Shown here: one piece after another, positions 19,362 to 27,243 of the stretch
How positions within the stretch are numbered: the stretch's first letter is position 1
How the letters are laid out: every line of letters starts with the position of its first letter
IMG/VR virus record: IMGVR_UViG_3300020410_000003
Coordinates: 1-39,646 of that record
Length of the DNA stretch: 39,646 nucleotides
Direction: 5' to 3' (one strand)
Source of the DNA: a virus
The notes under the pieces: model-generated
Databases searched by the model: none
Seen by the model: only the letters and a program-made list of their open reading frames with translations
Told to the model about the DNA's origin: nothing
Position numbers and translations under genes: made by a program

Positions 19362-19639
19362 GCATTAAACGTGGCGGCCATGTTTTTGCAAGATATAATA
19401 AGCCGATTAGCACACCAAGCCATAGCAGCGGAAAGTCTCATGCTGTAGTCATCAAAGATAAAGGCAAAGATAAATTAATTAGATTTGGCCAGCAAGGTGC
19501 TAAAACAAAACGGCCCCGAAAGGGTGAAAGCTCTAGCGATAAAGCCAAACGGGCAGCGTTTAAAGCACGACATGCAAAAAACATTGCCAAGGGGAAAACG
19601 TCTGCCGCATATTGGGCAGATAAGATAAAATGGAGCTGA
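19358..19639 (+). CDS. basic virion-module protein of cyanophage type (93 aa)
   Basis: Strongly basic, with the block IRFGQQGAKTKRPRKGES followed by KAKRAAFKARHAKNIAKGK and AAYWADKIKWS. I recognise this Phe-Gly-Gln-Gln-Gly plus RHAKNIAKGK pattern as a common cyanophage and marine phage protein found between portal and capsid genes. Its role is not established; DNA binding or head assembly is likely from charge and position. It overlaps the previous stop by 4 bases. Confidence 0.75.
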   Translation: MSIKRGGHVFARYNKPISTPSHSSGKSHAVVIKDKGKDKLIRFGQQGAKTKRPRKGESSSDKAKRAAFKARHAKNIAKGKTSAAYWADKIKWS

Positions 19640-19660
19640 AAACAACCCTACGGGTTAAAA

Positions 19661-20347
19661 ATGACAGAAGAACGCCTCAATGAGGCTACGCCTCAACAAA
19701 CCGGTAGCAATGCCTCAGAGATCGAAACACTTAAAAATAGTGTTGCCGCACTTGAGCGAAAAAATTATGAGTTAATTGGCAAGCTTAAAAAAAATGAGTC
19801 AACTGATAAAGTCCCAGATGATTATAAGGAACTTAGAGAATTTAAGCGTCAGGCTGAACAGGACAAACTCGAATCAGAAGGCAAGTACACTGAAGCCCGT
19901 CAGGCTCTTGAACAGCAATATCGTGAGGCGACCTCTCAAAAAGATGCCCGCATTGCTGAGCTTGAAGCACGAATTCGTGAATTGGAGTTGATTGCGCCTG
20001 CAAACACTGCATTAGCTGACGTGGTTCATGACCCTAGTATTGTATTTAAAGCAGATTTGCTCAAACCAAATCAAATCGAAAGAGAGCCTGACGGCACTGT
20101 TGTTGTAGTCAATGGCTACGAAAGAAAGCCTATTGCTGACTGGGCTAAGACTCTTCCTGCTTATATGCAAAAAGCACCAAAACCGCAAGGCAGTGGCGCC
20201 CCTTTAGGTCGTGCAGGTGTTTCAGACATCCCACCTGGGACAAAAAACCCGTTTTTGCCTGACAGTTTCAACCTAACAGAGCAATCTAGGTTGTTCCGCA
20301 CGGATCGTGATTTATATGAAAGGTTAAAAACGGCGGCAAGGCGTTAA
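19661..20347 (+). CDS. capsid scaffolding protein
   Basis: The 228-residue product is dominated by a charged coiled coil (about residues 18-115, with ETLKNSVAALERKNYELIG and DARIAELEARIRELEL). A Gly/Pro-rich segment (PKPQGSGAPLGRAG) and a basic end (ERLKTAARR) follow. Immediate location before the major capsid gene, acidic-to-basic polarity and coiled coil are all typical of scaffold proteins. No protease gene or protease motif is seen, so scaffold removal may not need proteolysis. Confidence 0.85.
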   Translation: MTEERLNEATPQQTGSNASEIETLKNSVAALERKNYELIGKLKKNESTDKVPDDYKELREFKRQAEQDKLESEGKYTEARQALEQQYREATSQKDARIAELEARIRELELIAPANTALADVVHDPSIVFKADLLKPNQIEREPDGTVVVVNGYERKPIADWAKTLPAYMQKAPKPQGSGAPLGRAGVSDIPPGTKNPFLPDSFNLTEQSRLFRTDRDLYERLKTAARR

Positions 20348-20423
20348 GATATGGCATAAGGCAAAGCTACGCAGAGCCAAACGGGCTACGCCCAAAACGT
20401 AAACACTACTTTGGTTTTCTGTC

Positions 20424-21446
20424 ATGGCGACACTTCGCTCTGACATCATCATTCCAGAAGTATTTACGCCTTATGTCATTGAGCAGACGACACAACGTGA
20501 TGCCTTTTTGGCTAGCGGTGTCGTTCAGCCAATGGCAGAGCTAAATGCTTCCGAGGATGCTGGTGATTTCATTCAAGTGCCTTTTTACAAGGCCAATTTG
20601 TCAGGCGACTTTGAGCGTTTGACTGATAGCTCATCTTTGACACCTGGCAAGATCGAAGCCGACAAGCAAGTGGGAGTTGTACTCCACCGTGGGAGAGCTT
20701 TTGAAAGCAGAGATCTCGCGGCTTTGGCTGCTGGATCTGACCCAATGGCAGCTATCGGCTCAAAAATTGCTGATTACATCGCTAACCAGCGGCAGAAAGA
20801 TTTGCTTTCCTGTCTTGCTGGGGTGTTTGGTGCTGTTGGTGACACAAGTTCCGCAGCGTATGCGGCGCTAGCTGTTGATGGCACAACCGGCGACACGCCA
20901 ACAATTCTTGGACCTCGCCAAATTGTTGAGGGCCAATCAATTCTTGGCGATCAAGGGGAAAAATTGGCTGCAATTGCGATGCATCCAAAAGTCTATTATG
21001 ACTTGAAGGAGCGTAAAGCAATCGATATGATCTACGACAACACTGGAGCGCCTGACACTGCAGCGGCTCAAGGTTCAACTGCCCCGGCTTTTGGCAGCGT
21101 GCAAGTTCCAACCTTTATGGGTTTGCGTGTCATTGTTTCGGCTGATTTGCAAACGGCTGGATCTGGTTCATCGACAGAATATGTGAGCTATCTGTTTACA
21201 CAAGGGGCCATTGGTTCCGGTGAACAACTAGGCTTGCAAACTGAAACTGACAGAGACATCCTTGCAAAAAGTGATGCAATGTCCATCGATTTGCACTATG
21301 TTTATCATCCGATTGGTTCTAAATTCTCAACATCTGTTAGCAACCCAACTAGGGCACAGCTAGAGACTGTTGGCAATTGGACTAAGGTTTACGAAACCAA
21401 TAACATTGGTATCGTTCGGATTACCACAACTAGCAACCTTGATTAA
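20424..21446 (+). CDS. major capsid protein
   Basis: 340 residues with the pattern of siphovirus coat proteins of HK97-like fold: VFTPYVIEQTTQRDAFLASG at the start, then FIQVPFYKANLSGDFERLTD, SLTPGKIEADKQVGVVLHRG and DPMAAIGSKIADYIANQRQ. It follows the scaffold with a 76-base gap that holds only two 4-bp hairpins. No N-terminal delta domain is present, in keeping with the separate scaffold gene. The shell is presumably stabilised by the product of the next gene. Confidence 0.9.
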   Translation: MATLRSDIIIPEVFTPYVIEQTTQRDAFLASGVVQPMAELNASEDAGDFIQVPFYKANLSGDFERLTDSSSLTPGKIEADKQVGVVLHRGRAFESRDLAALAAGSDPMAAIGSKIADYIANQRQKDLLSCLAGVFGAVGDTSSAAYAALAVDGTTGDTPTILGPRQIVEGQSILGDQGEKLAAIAMHPKVYYDLKERKAIDMIYDNTGAPDTAAAQGSTAPAFGSVQVPTFMGLRVIVSADLQTAGSGSSTEYVSYLFTQGAIGSGEQLGLQTETDRDILAKSDAMSIDLHYVYHPIGSKFSTSVSNPTRAQLETVGNWTKVYETNNIGIVRITTTSNLD

Positions 21447-21460
21447 GGAAGGTAATCATT

Positions 21461-21826
21461 ATGTCATCCATTTTTGAGGCAACAGCGGGCACACTTATTG
21501 GCCCAACGGCTGGTGGTTCAGTCACTCAAACAACCAGCAAGGCAACAGGGGTAACCTTGAATGCTGCAACGGGCGTTATTACTTGTGATGACGCAACACT
21601 AAATGCAGGGGTTGAGGTTTCATTTGCTGTCACAAATAGCACGATTGCAGCTACTGATGTTGTGGTTGTTAACCATGCTTCTGGCGGCACTGCTGGCAGT
21701 TATTTGGTGCAAGCCAACACCATTGCGGCAGGATCTTTTGCTATCACAATTAGCAATGTTTCTGCTGGCAACTTAGGTGAGGCAATTGTTCTCAACTTTG
21801 TTGCTCTAAAAGGTGCAAGCTCCTAA
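21461..21826 (+). CDS. putative head decoration / virion protein (121 aa)
   Basis: Low-charge, Ala/Thr/Val/Ser-rich beta-strand sequence: QTTSKATGVTLNAATGVITC, AGVEVSFAVTNSTIAATDVV and FAITISNVSAGNLGEAIVLN. This family occurs both as separate virion proteins and inside fibre proteins of marine phages. Position directly after the capsid gene suggests a decoration protein on the shell. It overlaps the next start (TAATG). Confidence 0.65.
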   Translation: MSSIFEATAGTLIGPTAGGSVTQTTSKATGVTLNAATGVITCDDATLNAGVEVSFAVTNSTIAATDVVVVNHASGGTAGSYLVQANTIAAGSFAITISNVSAGNLGEAIVLNFVALKGASS

Positions 21827-22002
21827 TGGGTTTGTTTGCCTTTAGGCGAATGAAAGAACGTGAGGCAGCTGTTAACGCAGCTGCTCTCGCCTCTTCAAAG
21901 CCAATTAAAAAAAATCAATCTACGACTTTAAAGGCTGATGGCAGTAACGATCGACGCAACAGCGGGCGGCGCAAGCGCCAACAGCTATCTGACCCTAGCT
22001 GA
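21826..22002 (+). CDS. small basic protein (58 aa) in head-tail module
   Basis: The ATG overlaps the previous stop (TAATG). The product begins MGLFAFRRMKEREAAVNAAA and becomes Lys/Arg-rich. It overlaps the next gene (21938) by 65 bp, so its C-terminal third may be fortuitous. Short basic proteins at this place occur in related phages, but there is no functional clue. Confidence 0.5.
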   Translation: MGLFAFRRMKEREAAVNAAALASSKPIKKNQSTTLKADGSNDRRNSGRRKRQQLSDPS

Positions 22003-22498
22003 TGCAAATACATTGGTTGAGGCGATGATTTCAAGCACAGACGTTGGGCAATGGCTAGTCGGCACTGATGACACACGCAATCGTGCGCTTACTGCTGCAG
22101 CGCAAAGGCTTGACCGGGAAAGATTTATTGGCGCCAAAGCAACCGATACACAGGCGATGCAATGGCCCCGTACTGGTGTAAGAAAGCCGGACACATATGT
22201 AAACACGTATGCAACGGGGTTTCCATTTCGCATTTCAGAGGATTATTTTACAGATACAGAATTGCCAGACCAAATTAAGCGAGCACAAGTCGAATTAGCT
22301 GTTTATTTAAAAAACAACACTGATGGCATAAGCCTTGGCGGGCTAGAAGATTTTAAGTCAATTCAAATTGGCAGTATTAATTTGACGCCAGATAAATCTG
22401 GTGCGATCGGTGCCGACAGGGTGCCGCCAATGTTTGAAAGGTACCTGACAGGCATTAGAATCAGCGGACCAGGCAACATTGCTATTCGCAGGAGCTGA
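21938..22498 (+). CDS. head-tail connector protein (often labelled DnaT-like)
   Basis: 186 residues opening TAGGASANSYLTLADANTLV, then RNRALTAAAQRLDRERFIG and a Trp-containing MQWPRTGV block. This is the family often annotated as DnaT-like ssDNA-binding protein, but in phage head-tail modules it behaves by position as the gp6/gp15-like adaptor that joins portal and tail. I take the structural role because it lies after the capsid gene and before closure and tail genes. Confidence 0.78.
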   Translation: MAVTIDATAGGASANSYLTLADANTLVEAMISSTDVGQWLVGTDDTRNRALTAAAQRLDRERFIGAKATDTQAMQWPRTGVRKPDTYVNTYATGFPFRISEDYFTDTELPDQIKRAQVELAVYLKNNTDGISLGGLEDFKSIQIGSINLTPDKSGAIGADRVPPMFERYLTGIRISGPGNIAIRRS

Positions 22499-22501
22499 AT
22501 C

Positions 22502-22747
22502 ATGGGCTATGGATACGAGCCAACAAAGGCAACCATCATTACGAACACTGCTGCCCATACTGGGCGTTTCGTAAAAATCATGGCTTTAGAGGATTCTGTT
22601 ATTGCTTCGATTACGTCGGCTGCAATCACTGAAAACGGGTCATCAACAATCGAAGGCATTGAATTTGACACGTCAGCTTGCATTGAGGGGTTAGAAATAA
22701 CAAGCATTACATTGACAAGCGGCACAGTTATTGCATATGCAGTCTGA
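22502..22747 (+). CDS. small conserved head-tail module protein (81 aa)
   Basis: A beta-rich 81-residue protein with AAHTGRFVKIMALEDSVIAS and a closing LTSGTVIAYAV. I recognise this pattern from marine phages, where it sits in the connector cluster. It may be a decoration or stopper component; the role is not known. It abuts its neighbours with a 3-base gap upstream and a 1-base overlap downstream. Confidence 0.65.
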   Translation: MGYGYEPTKATIITNTAAHTGRFVKIMALEDSVIASITSAAITENGSSTIEGIEFDTSACIEGLEITSITLTSGTVIAYAV

Positions 22748-23127
22748 TGGGCATTGCTAGTTCAGTTCGCAAGGCTGTTAAAAACGCAATGGCCAAGGTT
22801 GGCGGGGATGTGACGATTCGTTACGTTTCTGCTGGTAGCTATAACGCAACAACCGGCGTAATCACGGAAAGCGAAAGTGATACGACAGTTCCAGGTGTGT
22901 TGGAAAATGTTAGCAGTCGGCTCACCAAATCCCTTACAGGATCAGCGATAAACGAATTAATTCAATCGGGCGATAAAAGCCTAACAATTGCCGCTGCTGA
23001 CCTTACAACCGCACCCGAAACAAAAGACCGGGTTGTCATTGGTGGCATAGTTCATCAAATTATTATTGTAAAAACAATTGAACAAGATAATATTGCTTTA
23101 TCATATCAATTGCTACTGAGGCTCTAA
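22747..23127 (+). CDS. putative head closure protein (126 aa)
   Basis: The sequence GGDVTIRYVSAGSYNATTGV followed by a beta-rich half (VVIGGIVHQIIIVKTIEQDN) fits the gpFII / SPP1 gp16-like stopper proteins that seal the portal after packaging. Length and place between the connector and the tail-completion gene agree. The assignment rests mainly on synteny and strand pattern. Confidence 0.65.
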   Translation: MGIASSVRKAVKNAMAKVGGDVTIRYVSAGSYNATTGVITESESDTTVPGVLENVSSRLTKSLTGSAINELIQSGDKSLTIAAADLTTAPETKDRVVIGGIVHQIIIVKTIEQDNIALSYQLLLRL

Positions 23128-23129
23128 TT

Positions 23130-23489
23130 ATGCCAACAAGAAGAAACATTAAAATTACTGACATAGCCGGCTTAATGGCTGAAGAGATTGAATTTATTGT
23201 AAAAACGGTTACGACTGAAATCATACAGGAGGTTAAAGATGCCACCCCAGTTGATAAAGGAGGTTTGCGCAATGCTTGGGAAATGAAAATAGAAAAATAC
23301 ACAGGAGAGGTTACTAATAATATTGAATATGCTGAACCTGTATTATATGGCAAAAATTTACCTGAAAGCTGGGGTGGCCAATATAGAACACGTGTTAACA
23401 CTATCCCAGGGTTTCCTGACTTAATTCTCAAGGAAAAACGTACTAAACGAATTCCACAACTTATAAGACATTTTCGGAGGCGTAACTAA
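23130..23489 (+). CDS. tail completion protein (HK97 gp10-like)
   Basis: 119 residues with the HK97 gp10 / lambda gpZ pattern: KDATPVDKGGLRNAWEMKI in the middle, then an INxxxYAxxx-like stretch (NNIEYAEPVLYG) and a C-terminal PGFPDLILKE. These proteins complete the tail end that joins the head. It follows the closure gene and overlaps the tail terminator by 1 base. Confidence 0.82.
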   Translation: MPTRRNIKITDIAGLMAEEIEFIVKTVTTEIIQEVKDATPVDKGGLRNAWEMKIEKYTGEVTNNIEYAEPVLYGKNLPESWGGQYRTRVNTIPGFPDLILKEKRTKRIPQLIRHFRRRN

Positions 23490-23914
23490 TGGCGGCTGCT
23501 GATTTAAACGCAATTAGGGCGACTGTCGAAGGACGTTTAGCAACAGAGTTGGCCAGCAGTCCTGTTATTCCAGTCGTTTTTCATAATATGGCATATGAGC
23601 CAACCCCTAGTTCCTCATGGGTGCAATGTTTAACAACCTTTGGAGATAGTGAATTTTTAAGCCATGGTTCGACAACTAATTCTCAAAACAGAATTATTGG
23701 CTTGCTTGTGATTAACATTTTTTCAGCCAAGGGTGTTGGCCCTGGCGCAAATTTGACTATTGGTAAACGGGTGCGAGACTTATACAATAGAGTGATCGCG
23801 TCAGGGGTTTTCTTTGACGCTCCCACTGGCCCGCAAGCATTGGCTACGCCGTCGCCTGAGGGTTATTTCCAATCCCAGGTCCGTGTGACCTTTGAATTCA
23901 TTGAGGATCTTTAA
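23489..23914 (+). CDS. tail terminator protein (DUF4128-like)
   Basis: 141 residues matching the gpU/DUF4128 layout: LNAIRATVEGRLATELAS at the start, a central beta region (NRIIGLLVINIFSAKGVGPG) and a C-terminal QSQVRVTFEFIEDL. It caps the tail tube at fixed length and docks to the head-completion proteins. Position directly before the tail-tube gene agrees. Confidence 0.75.
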   Translation: MAAADLNAIRATVEGRLATELASSPVIPVVFHNMAYEPTPSSSWVQCLTTFGDSEFLSHGSTTNSQNRIIGLLVINIFSAKGVGPGANLTIGKRVRDLYNRVIASGVFFDAPTGPQALATPSPEGYFQSQVRVTFEFIEDL

Positions 23915-23917
23915 CCC

Positions 23918-24340
23918 ATGGCAACACTAAGAGGAGAACAAGGCGCAGTCCAATTTGAGACTGGCGGCGGATCGTTGGCAACTGTGGTTGGCACCCGCAG
24001 CTGGTCAATCACAATTGATAAAGAAACTTACGAGGTTACCAAGCATGGCGACACCTTCAGAAATTATGTTGGTGGTCTAATTTCAGGCAGTGGCACGGTT
24101 GAGCTTATCTATGATCCTGATGCAACTGGCCAAGCCGGTTTGATTGAGGATATTGTAAAAGCCAATGATGCCGCTGATGCTTCTTTTGAATTGTTTACTA
24201 CTGGCACCAGCGCCGGCACTGATTCACTTTCATTTGGCGCAATTATCACCAATATGGAAATTTCCGCTACTGTCGGGGAATTGAACGTAGCCTCTTGCAA
24301 TTTCCAAACTTGCGGAACAATTACGTCCAACCTGCAGTAA
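23918..24340 (+). CDS. major tail tube protein
   Basis: 140 residues of beta-strand character: TRSWSITIDKETYEVTKHGD, YVGGLISGSGTVELIYDP and AIITNMEISATVGELNV. This matches the tail-tube fold used by non-contractile tails (a DUF-type gpV relative). It is followed at once by the tail assembly chaperone pair and tape measure. No Ig-like C-terminal extension is present. Confidence 0.82.
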   Translation: MATLRGEQGAVQFETGGGSLATVVGTRSWSITIDKETYEVTKHGDTFRNYVGGLISGSGTVELIYDPDATGQAGLIEDIVKANDAADASFELFTTGTSAGTDSLSFGAIITNMEISATVGELNVASCNFQTCGTITSNLQ

Positions 24341-24375
24341 GTAACGTATAATTTAAAAGATTAGCAACCCATTTA

Positions 24376-24738
24376 ATGGCAGCATCACAACGACCAGTTG
24401 ACTTGTTGGTTGAGGCGTTTGACCTTAACCAACGTCGTAAGTTTGTGTTGAAAAACGAAGAAGGCGGCAAAGTGCTTGATTTGTATTTCACACCGATCAC
24501 AAGGGCTGATCGCAAAAAAGCTCAATCTTATGTCTCAAATGACGAAGCGCTAGATATAAGCACTCAAATTTTGTGCTTAAAAGCAGAGTTAGAGGATGGC
24601 ACCAAAGCTTTTGCGTCCGCTGATAGTATTAAGCTGCAAAAAAGATTGCCTGAAAAGGTATTGAATGAACTTGAACTCTTTTTATTTGAAATAGGTGATA
24701 TATCAGAAACTAGCTTAGATGAAGCAAAAAACGATTAA
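24376..24738 (+). CDS. tail assembly chaperone, short form (gpG-like)
   Basis: The zero-frame product is 120 residues (RPVDLLVEAFDLNQRRKFVL at the start, LKAELEDGTKAFASADSI in the middle) and stops at 24736-24738. Place between tail tube and tape measure identifies the chaperone slot. The end of this frame carries an A-AAA-AAC heptamer that lets some ribosomes enter the -1 frame and make the longer form. The short form keeps the tape measure soluble during assembly. Confidence 0.85.
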   Translation: MAASQRPVDLLVEAFDLNQRRKFVLKNEEGGKVLDLYFTPITRADRKKAQSYVSNDEALDISTQILCLKAELEDGTKAFASADSIKLQKRLPEKVLNELELFLFEIGDISETSLDEAKND

Positions 24739-24914
24739 GGCAGGATAAATGGACTTTATTCGAATTCTATTTAGCCTGCGAGTTAAGCATGACAGTCAGT
24801 CGATTGCGACAAGAGCTTACAGATAAAGAGCTTTTATATTTTGCGGCATATTTTGAAATAAAACAGGAGGAGGAGGAAAAAGCAATGGATCACGCAAAGG
24901 CAAAGCGGCGGTAA
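24376..24914 (+). CDS. tail assembly chaperone, long form by programmed -1 frameshift (gpGT-like)
   Basis: Translation as join(24376-24732, 24732-24914) yields 179 residues: the first 119 are shared with the short form. After the shift come RLRQDKWTLFEFYLACEL, SMTVSRLRQELTDKELL and an acidic then basic end (KQEEEEKAMDHAKAKRR). The F-Y-x-A-C-E-L-S-M-T-x-x-x-L-R-x-x-L motif is the usual T-domain signature of siphovirus chaperones. The -1 frame has no start codon of its own before this conserved part. In lambda the long form binds both tape measure and tube protein and is made at a few percent. Confidence 0.88.
24726..24779 (+). promoter_or_regulatory. -1 programmed frameshift signal: slippery heptamer plus hairpin
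   Basis: A-AAA-AAC lies at 24726-24732 with codons AAA (24727-24729) and AAC (24730-24732) in the zero frame, so both tRNAs can re-pair one base back. After a 7-base spacer a 40-base stem-loop runs from 24740 to 24779: GCAGG pairs with CCTGC, TAAAT with ATTTA, then GGA with TCT (one G-U) and TT with AA around a 6-base loop; 15 pairs with two single mismatches. Spacer and stem fit known -1 signals. Confidence 0.9.
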
Positions 24915-24937
24915 GATAAGGCAAAAGCGGCGATGTC

Positions 24938-26902
24938 ATGGCAACCTCTAACGTCAAATTAATCGTTGACGCGGCGTCCGCCACAAAGGCATTGACGAAA
25001 GTCAATAGTGAGACACAAAAGCTAGGGAAAACAGTTAAAGATTTAAACGGTAGATTGCATGATTCAAAAGGTCGATTTGTCGCTATGGGCAAAGAAGCCA
25101 CCAGGGCGAAAAAAGGGGTTCAAGGGTTTGGTGGTGCATTAAAACAGCTTATTGCAGCGGCAGCAGCGTTTCAGGCTTTAAAATTTATTGTTGTAAAGAC
25201 GGCTGAGTTAGAAACTCAAACCCGCAGTTTAACAGTTTTAACAGGTAGTCTTGAAACTGCAAAAAATGTTATTCAAGAGCTACAAGAATTTGGTTCAGTA
25301 ACGCCGTTTACAAGCACTGAGCTAATTGAAACCGCAAAACGCTTAAAAGCTTTTGGCGTTGAGACAAACAAAATTGTTGAAACGACAAAGCGATTAGGTG
25401 ATATAGCTGGAGCGACTGGTTCAGATTTGACGGGCATTGCCACAGCATATGGGCAAATCCAGGCAAAAGGCAGATTGCAAGGCGAGGAGCTTTTGCAATT
25501 GCAAGAAAGGGGAATTAATTTACAAGGTGAATTGCAAGATATGTACAAAATGACCGGCGAAGAATTTAGAAAAGCATTAGAGGGCGGTAAATTCTCAGCA
25601 AAAGCGGTTGAGGTGGCTTTAAACAATTTAACTAGCACTGGCGGAACTTATGCAAATGGCGCCATAGCGCAATCTGACACTTTGGCGGGCAAATTCAGTA
25701 CATTAACGGATAATATTACGCGCTTAGCTCAAATTATTGGCAACGTGTTAAAGCCTGTAATTTCAGATATTTTAGATCTTGCTAATGCTGCTTTAAATGA
25801 AATCCGGGCAATGATGGAGGGCGCAAGCATGGCGCAAAAACTTGGTCTTAACCAAAAACAATTAAATGCTGTCGATGCTGAGGCTTACAAAAGAGCAAGT
25901 CAAATTGCGGATTTGAGGGGATATGGCCCATTAGATTCAATTAAACAAGCTTTACTTCAGCAGCAAATTGCACAAGATATTTTGAAATTGCAAGGCTATG
26001 AATCAGGGTTATTACAACTTCCAGCAGATAAACCAAAAACATCTAGTCTTGCAACTGAAGTGCCGGAATTATTGGGCAAAACCTCTAGCGGAACTGGCGG
26101 CACTACTGCAAAAATAAAAGAGCAAAAAGACATTACGGCTGAGATGCTTCAATTAAATTACGATATAAATGCAGCAAAAATCGACGGGTTAGAACATGTT
26201 AAAATTGCAAAAAGCTTAGAATTAGACATTTTAAAAATTCAAGAGAAAGCCTTACCTGCAAACAAAGAAGCTGCTGCAATTGACAATGCAAGAACAGCAC
26301 GCCTTATGGAATTTCAGAAACTATTGTCTCCTATTATTGATGGCGCCGTTGAGTTACAAGAAGCAGCGAGAGATGCAGGCGAAGCATTTGCGCAACTGTA
26401 TATTGATGCTGACGATGCAAAAATAAAAGAATTAGGCGAAAAAATGAACACTCTTTATGCAAGCATTGGTCAAACAATTCAAACCGGCATTGTGGATTCA
26501 TTGACAGCCGCAGTTGACGGCACTAAAGAGCTTGCTGATGTGGCCTCAGACACTTTACGGCAAGTTGCAAATATTTTGCTTCAATTTGGTGTAAGCACTG
26601 CATTAGGTGCAATCCCAGGCTTAGACAAATTTTTTCCTGGGAGGGCAAAGGGGGGCAGCGTGATGGGCGGCAAATCTTATTTGGTTGGTGAAAAAGGGCC
26701 TGAGTTGTTTACGCCAGGTCGTTCAGGTAGCATTGCGCCATCAGGCAGTTTTAACGGCTCTAACATGACCATAAACGTTGATGCATCTGGTTCTAGCGTG
26801 CAAGGCGACCAGCCCAGCGCAAAGGCGCTAGGCGCGGCCATTGGTGCTGCTGTGCAATCTGAGCTTGTCAAACAAAAAAGACCCGGAGGACTTTTAAGCT
26901 AA
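24938..26902 (+). CDS. tape measure protein
   Basis: 654 residues, mostly helical. The N-terminal region resembles the tape-measure domain (ETQTRSLTVLTGSLETAKNV, EFGSVTPFTSTELIETAKRL, GTASGSDLTGIATAYGQ-like). A hydrophobic stretch lies near residue 70-85 (QLIAAAAAFQALKFIVV), and the C terminus has the recurring GGSVMGGKSYLVGEKGPELF motif. Using about 0.15 nm per residue as in other siphoviruses, the tail should be near 100 nm. It sets tail length and is helped by the frameshifted chaperone upstream. Confidence 0.9.
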   Translation: MATSNVKLIVDAASATKALTKVNSETQKLGKTVKDLNGRLHDSKGRFVAMGKEATRAKKGVQGFGGALKQLIAAAAAFQALKFIVVKTAELETQTRSLTVLTGSLETAKNVIQELQEFGSVTPFTSTELIETAKRLKAFGVETNKIVETTKRLGDIAGATGSDLTGIATAYGQIQAKGRLQGEELLQLQERGINLQGELQDMYKMTGEEFRKALEGGKFSAKAVEVALNNLTSTGGTYANGAIAQSDTLAGKFSTLTDNITRLAQIIGNVLKPVISDILDLANAALNEIRAMMEGASMAQKLGLNQKQLNAVDAEAYKRASQIADLRGYGPLDSIKQALLQQQIAQDILKLQGYESGLLQLPADKPKTSSLATEVPELLGKTSSGTGGTTAKIKEQKDITAEMLQLNYDINAAKIDGLEHVKIAKSLELDILKIQEKALPANKEAAAIDNARTARLMEFQKLLSPIIDGAVELQEAARDAGEAFAQLYIDADDAKIKELGEKMNTLYASIGQTIQTGIVDSLTAAVDGTKELADVASDTLRQVANILLQFGVSTALGAIPGLDKFFPGRAKGGSVMGGKSYLVGEKGPELFTPGRSGSIAPSGSFNGSNMTINVDASGSSVQGDQPSAKALGAAIGAAVQSELVKQKRPGGLLS

Positions 26903-27240
26903 TGGCAACTTTCCCGTCAATCACACCAACCTATGGCATTGTGAAAGCGAGCAGGCCTAATGTAAGGGGAATCAGATTTGGTTCCGGCTATGAGCAACGC
27001 ATTCAATTTGGGATAAACCAAAATCCAAAGGTTTATCAGTTAACGTTTGAAGTTTCAGAAACAGATTCTGACACCATTGAAACATTTTTAGACGCTAGAG
27101 CCGCTGTGGAAAGCTTTACATTTACGCCGCCCGGCGAAAGCTCTAGCAGTAAATTCGTATGCAGAGAATGGAGCAAAACTATCCCATATTTAAACAGGGC
27201 AACGGTTAACGCTACATTTGAACAAGTATTTGAACCTTAA
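26902..27240 (+). CDS. minor tail protein, lambda gpM-like
   Basis: 112 residues with the PF05939-type pattern: RFGSGYEQRIQFGINQNPK, then a helix in DSDTIETFLDARAAVESFTF and a C-terminal WSKTIPYLNRATVNATFEQ. It follows the tape measure as in lambda (H-M-L-K-I-J) and would be part of the distal tail tip. One-base overlap with the tape-measure stop. Confidence 0.85.
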   Translation: MATFPSITPTYGIVKASRPNVRGIRFGSGYEQRIQFGINQNPKVYQLTFEVSETDSDTIETFLDARAAVESFTFTPPGESSSSKFVCREWSKTIPYLNRATVNATFEQVFEP

Positions 27241-27243
27241 ATA

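Noticed and set aside
20348-20423. Terminator or promoter in the gap before the major capsid gene
   Set aside because: Only 4-bp stems (AGCC/GGCT, GGGC/GCCC) without a T tract; nothing convincing.
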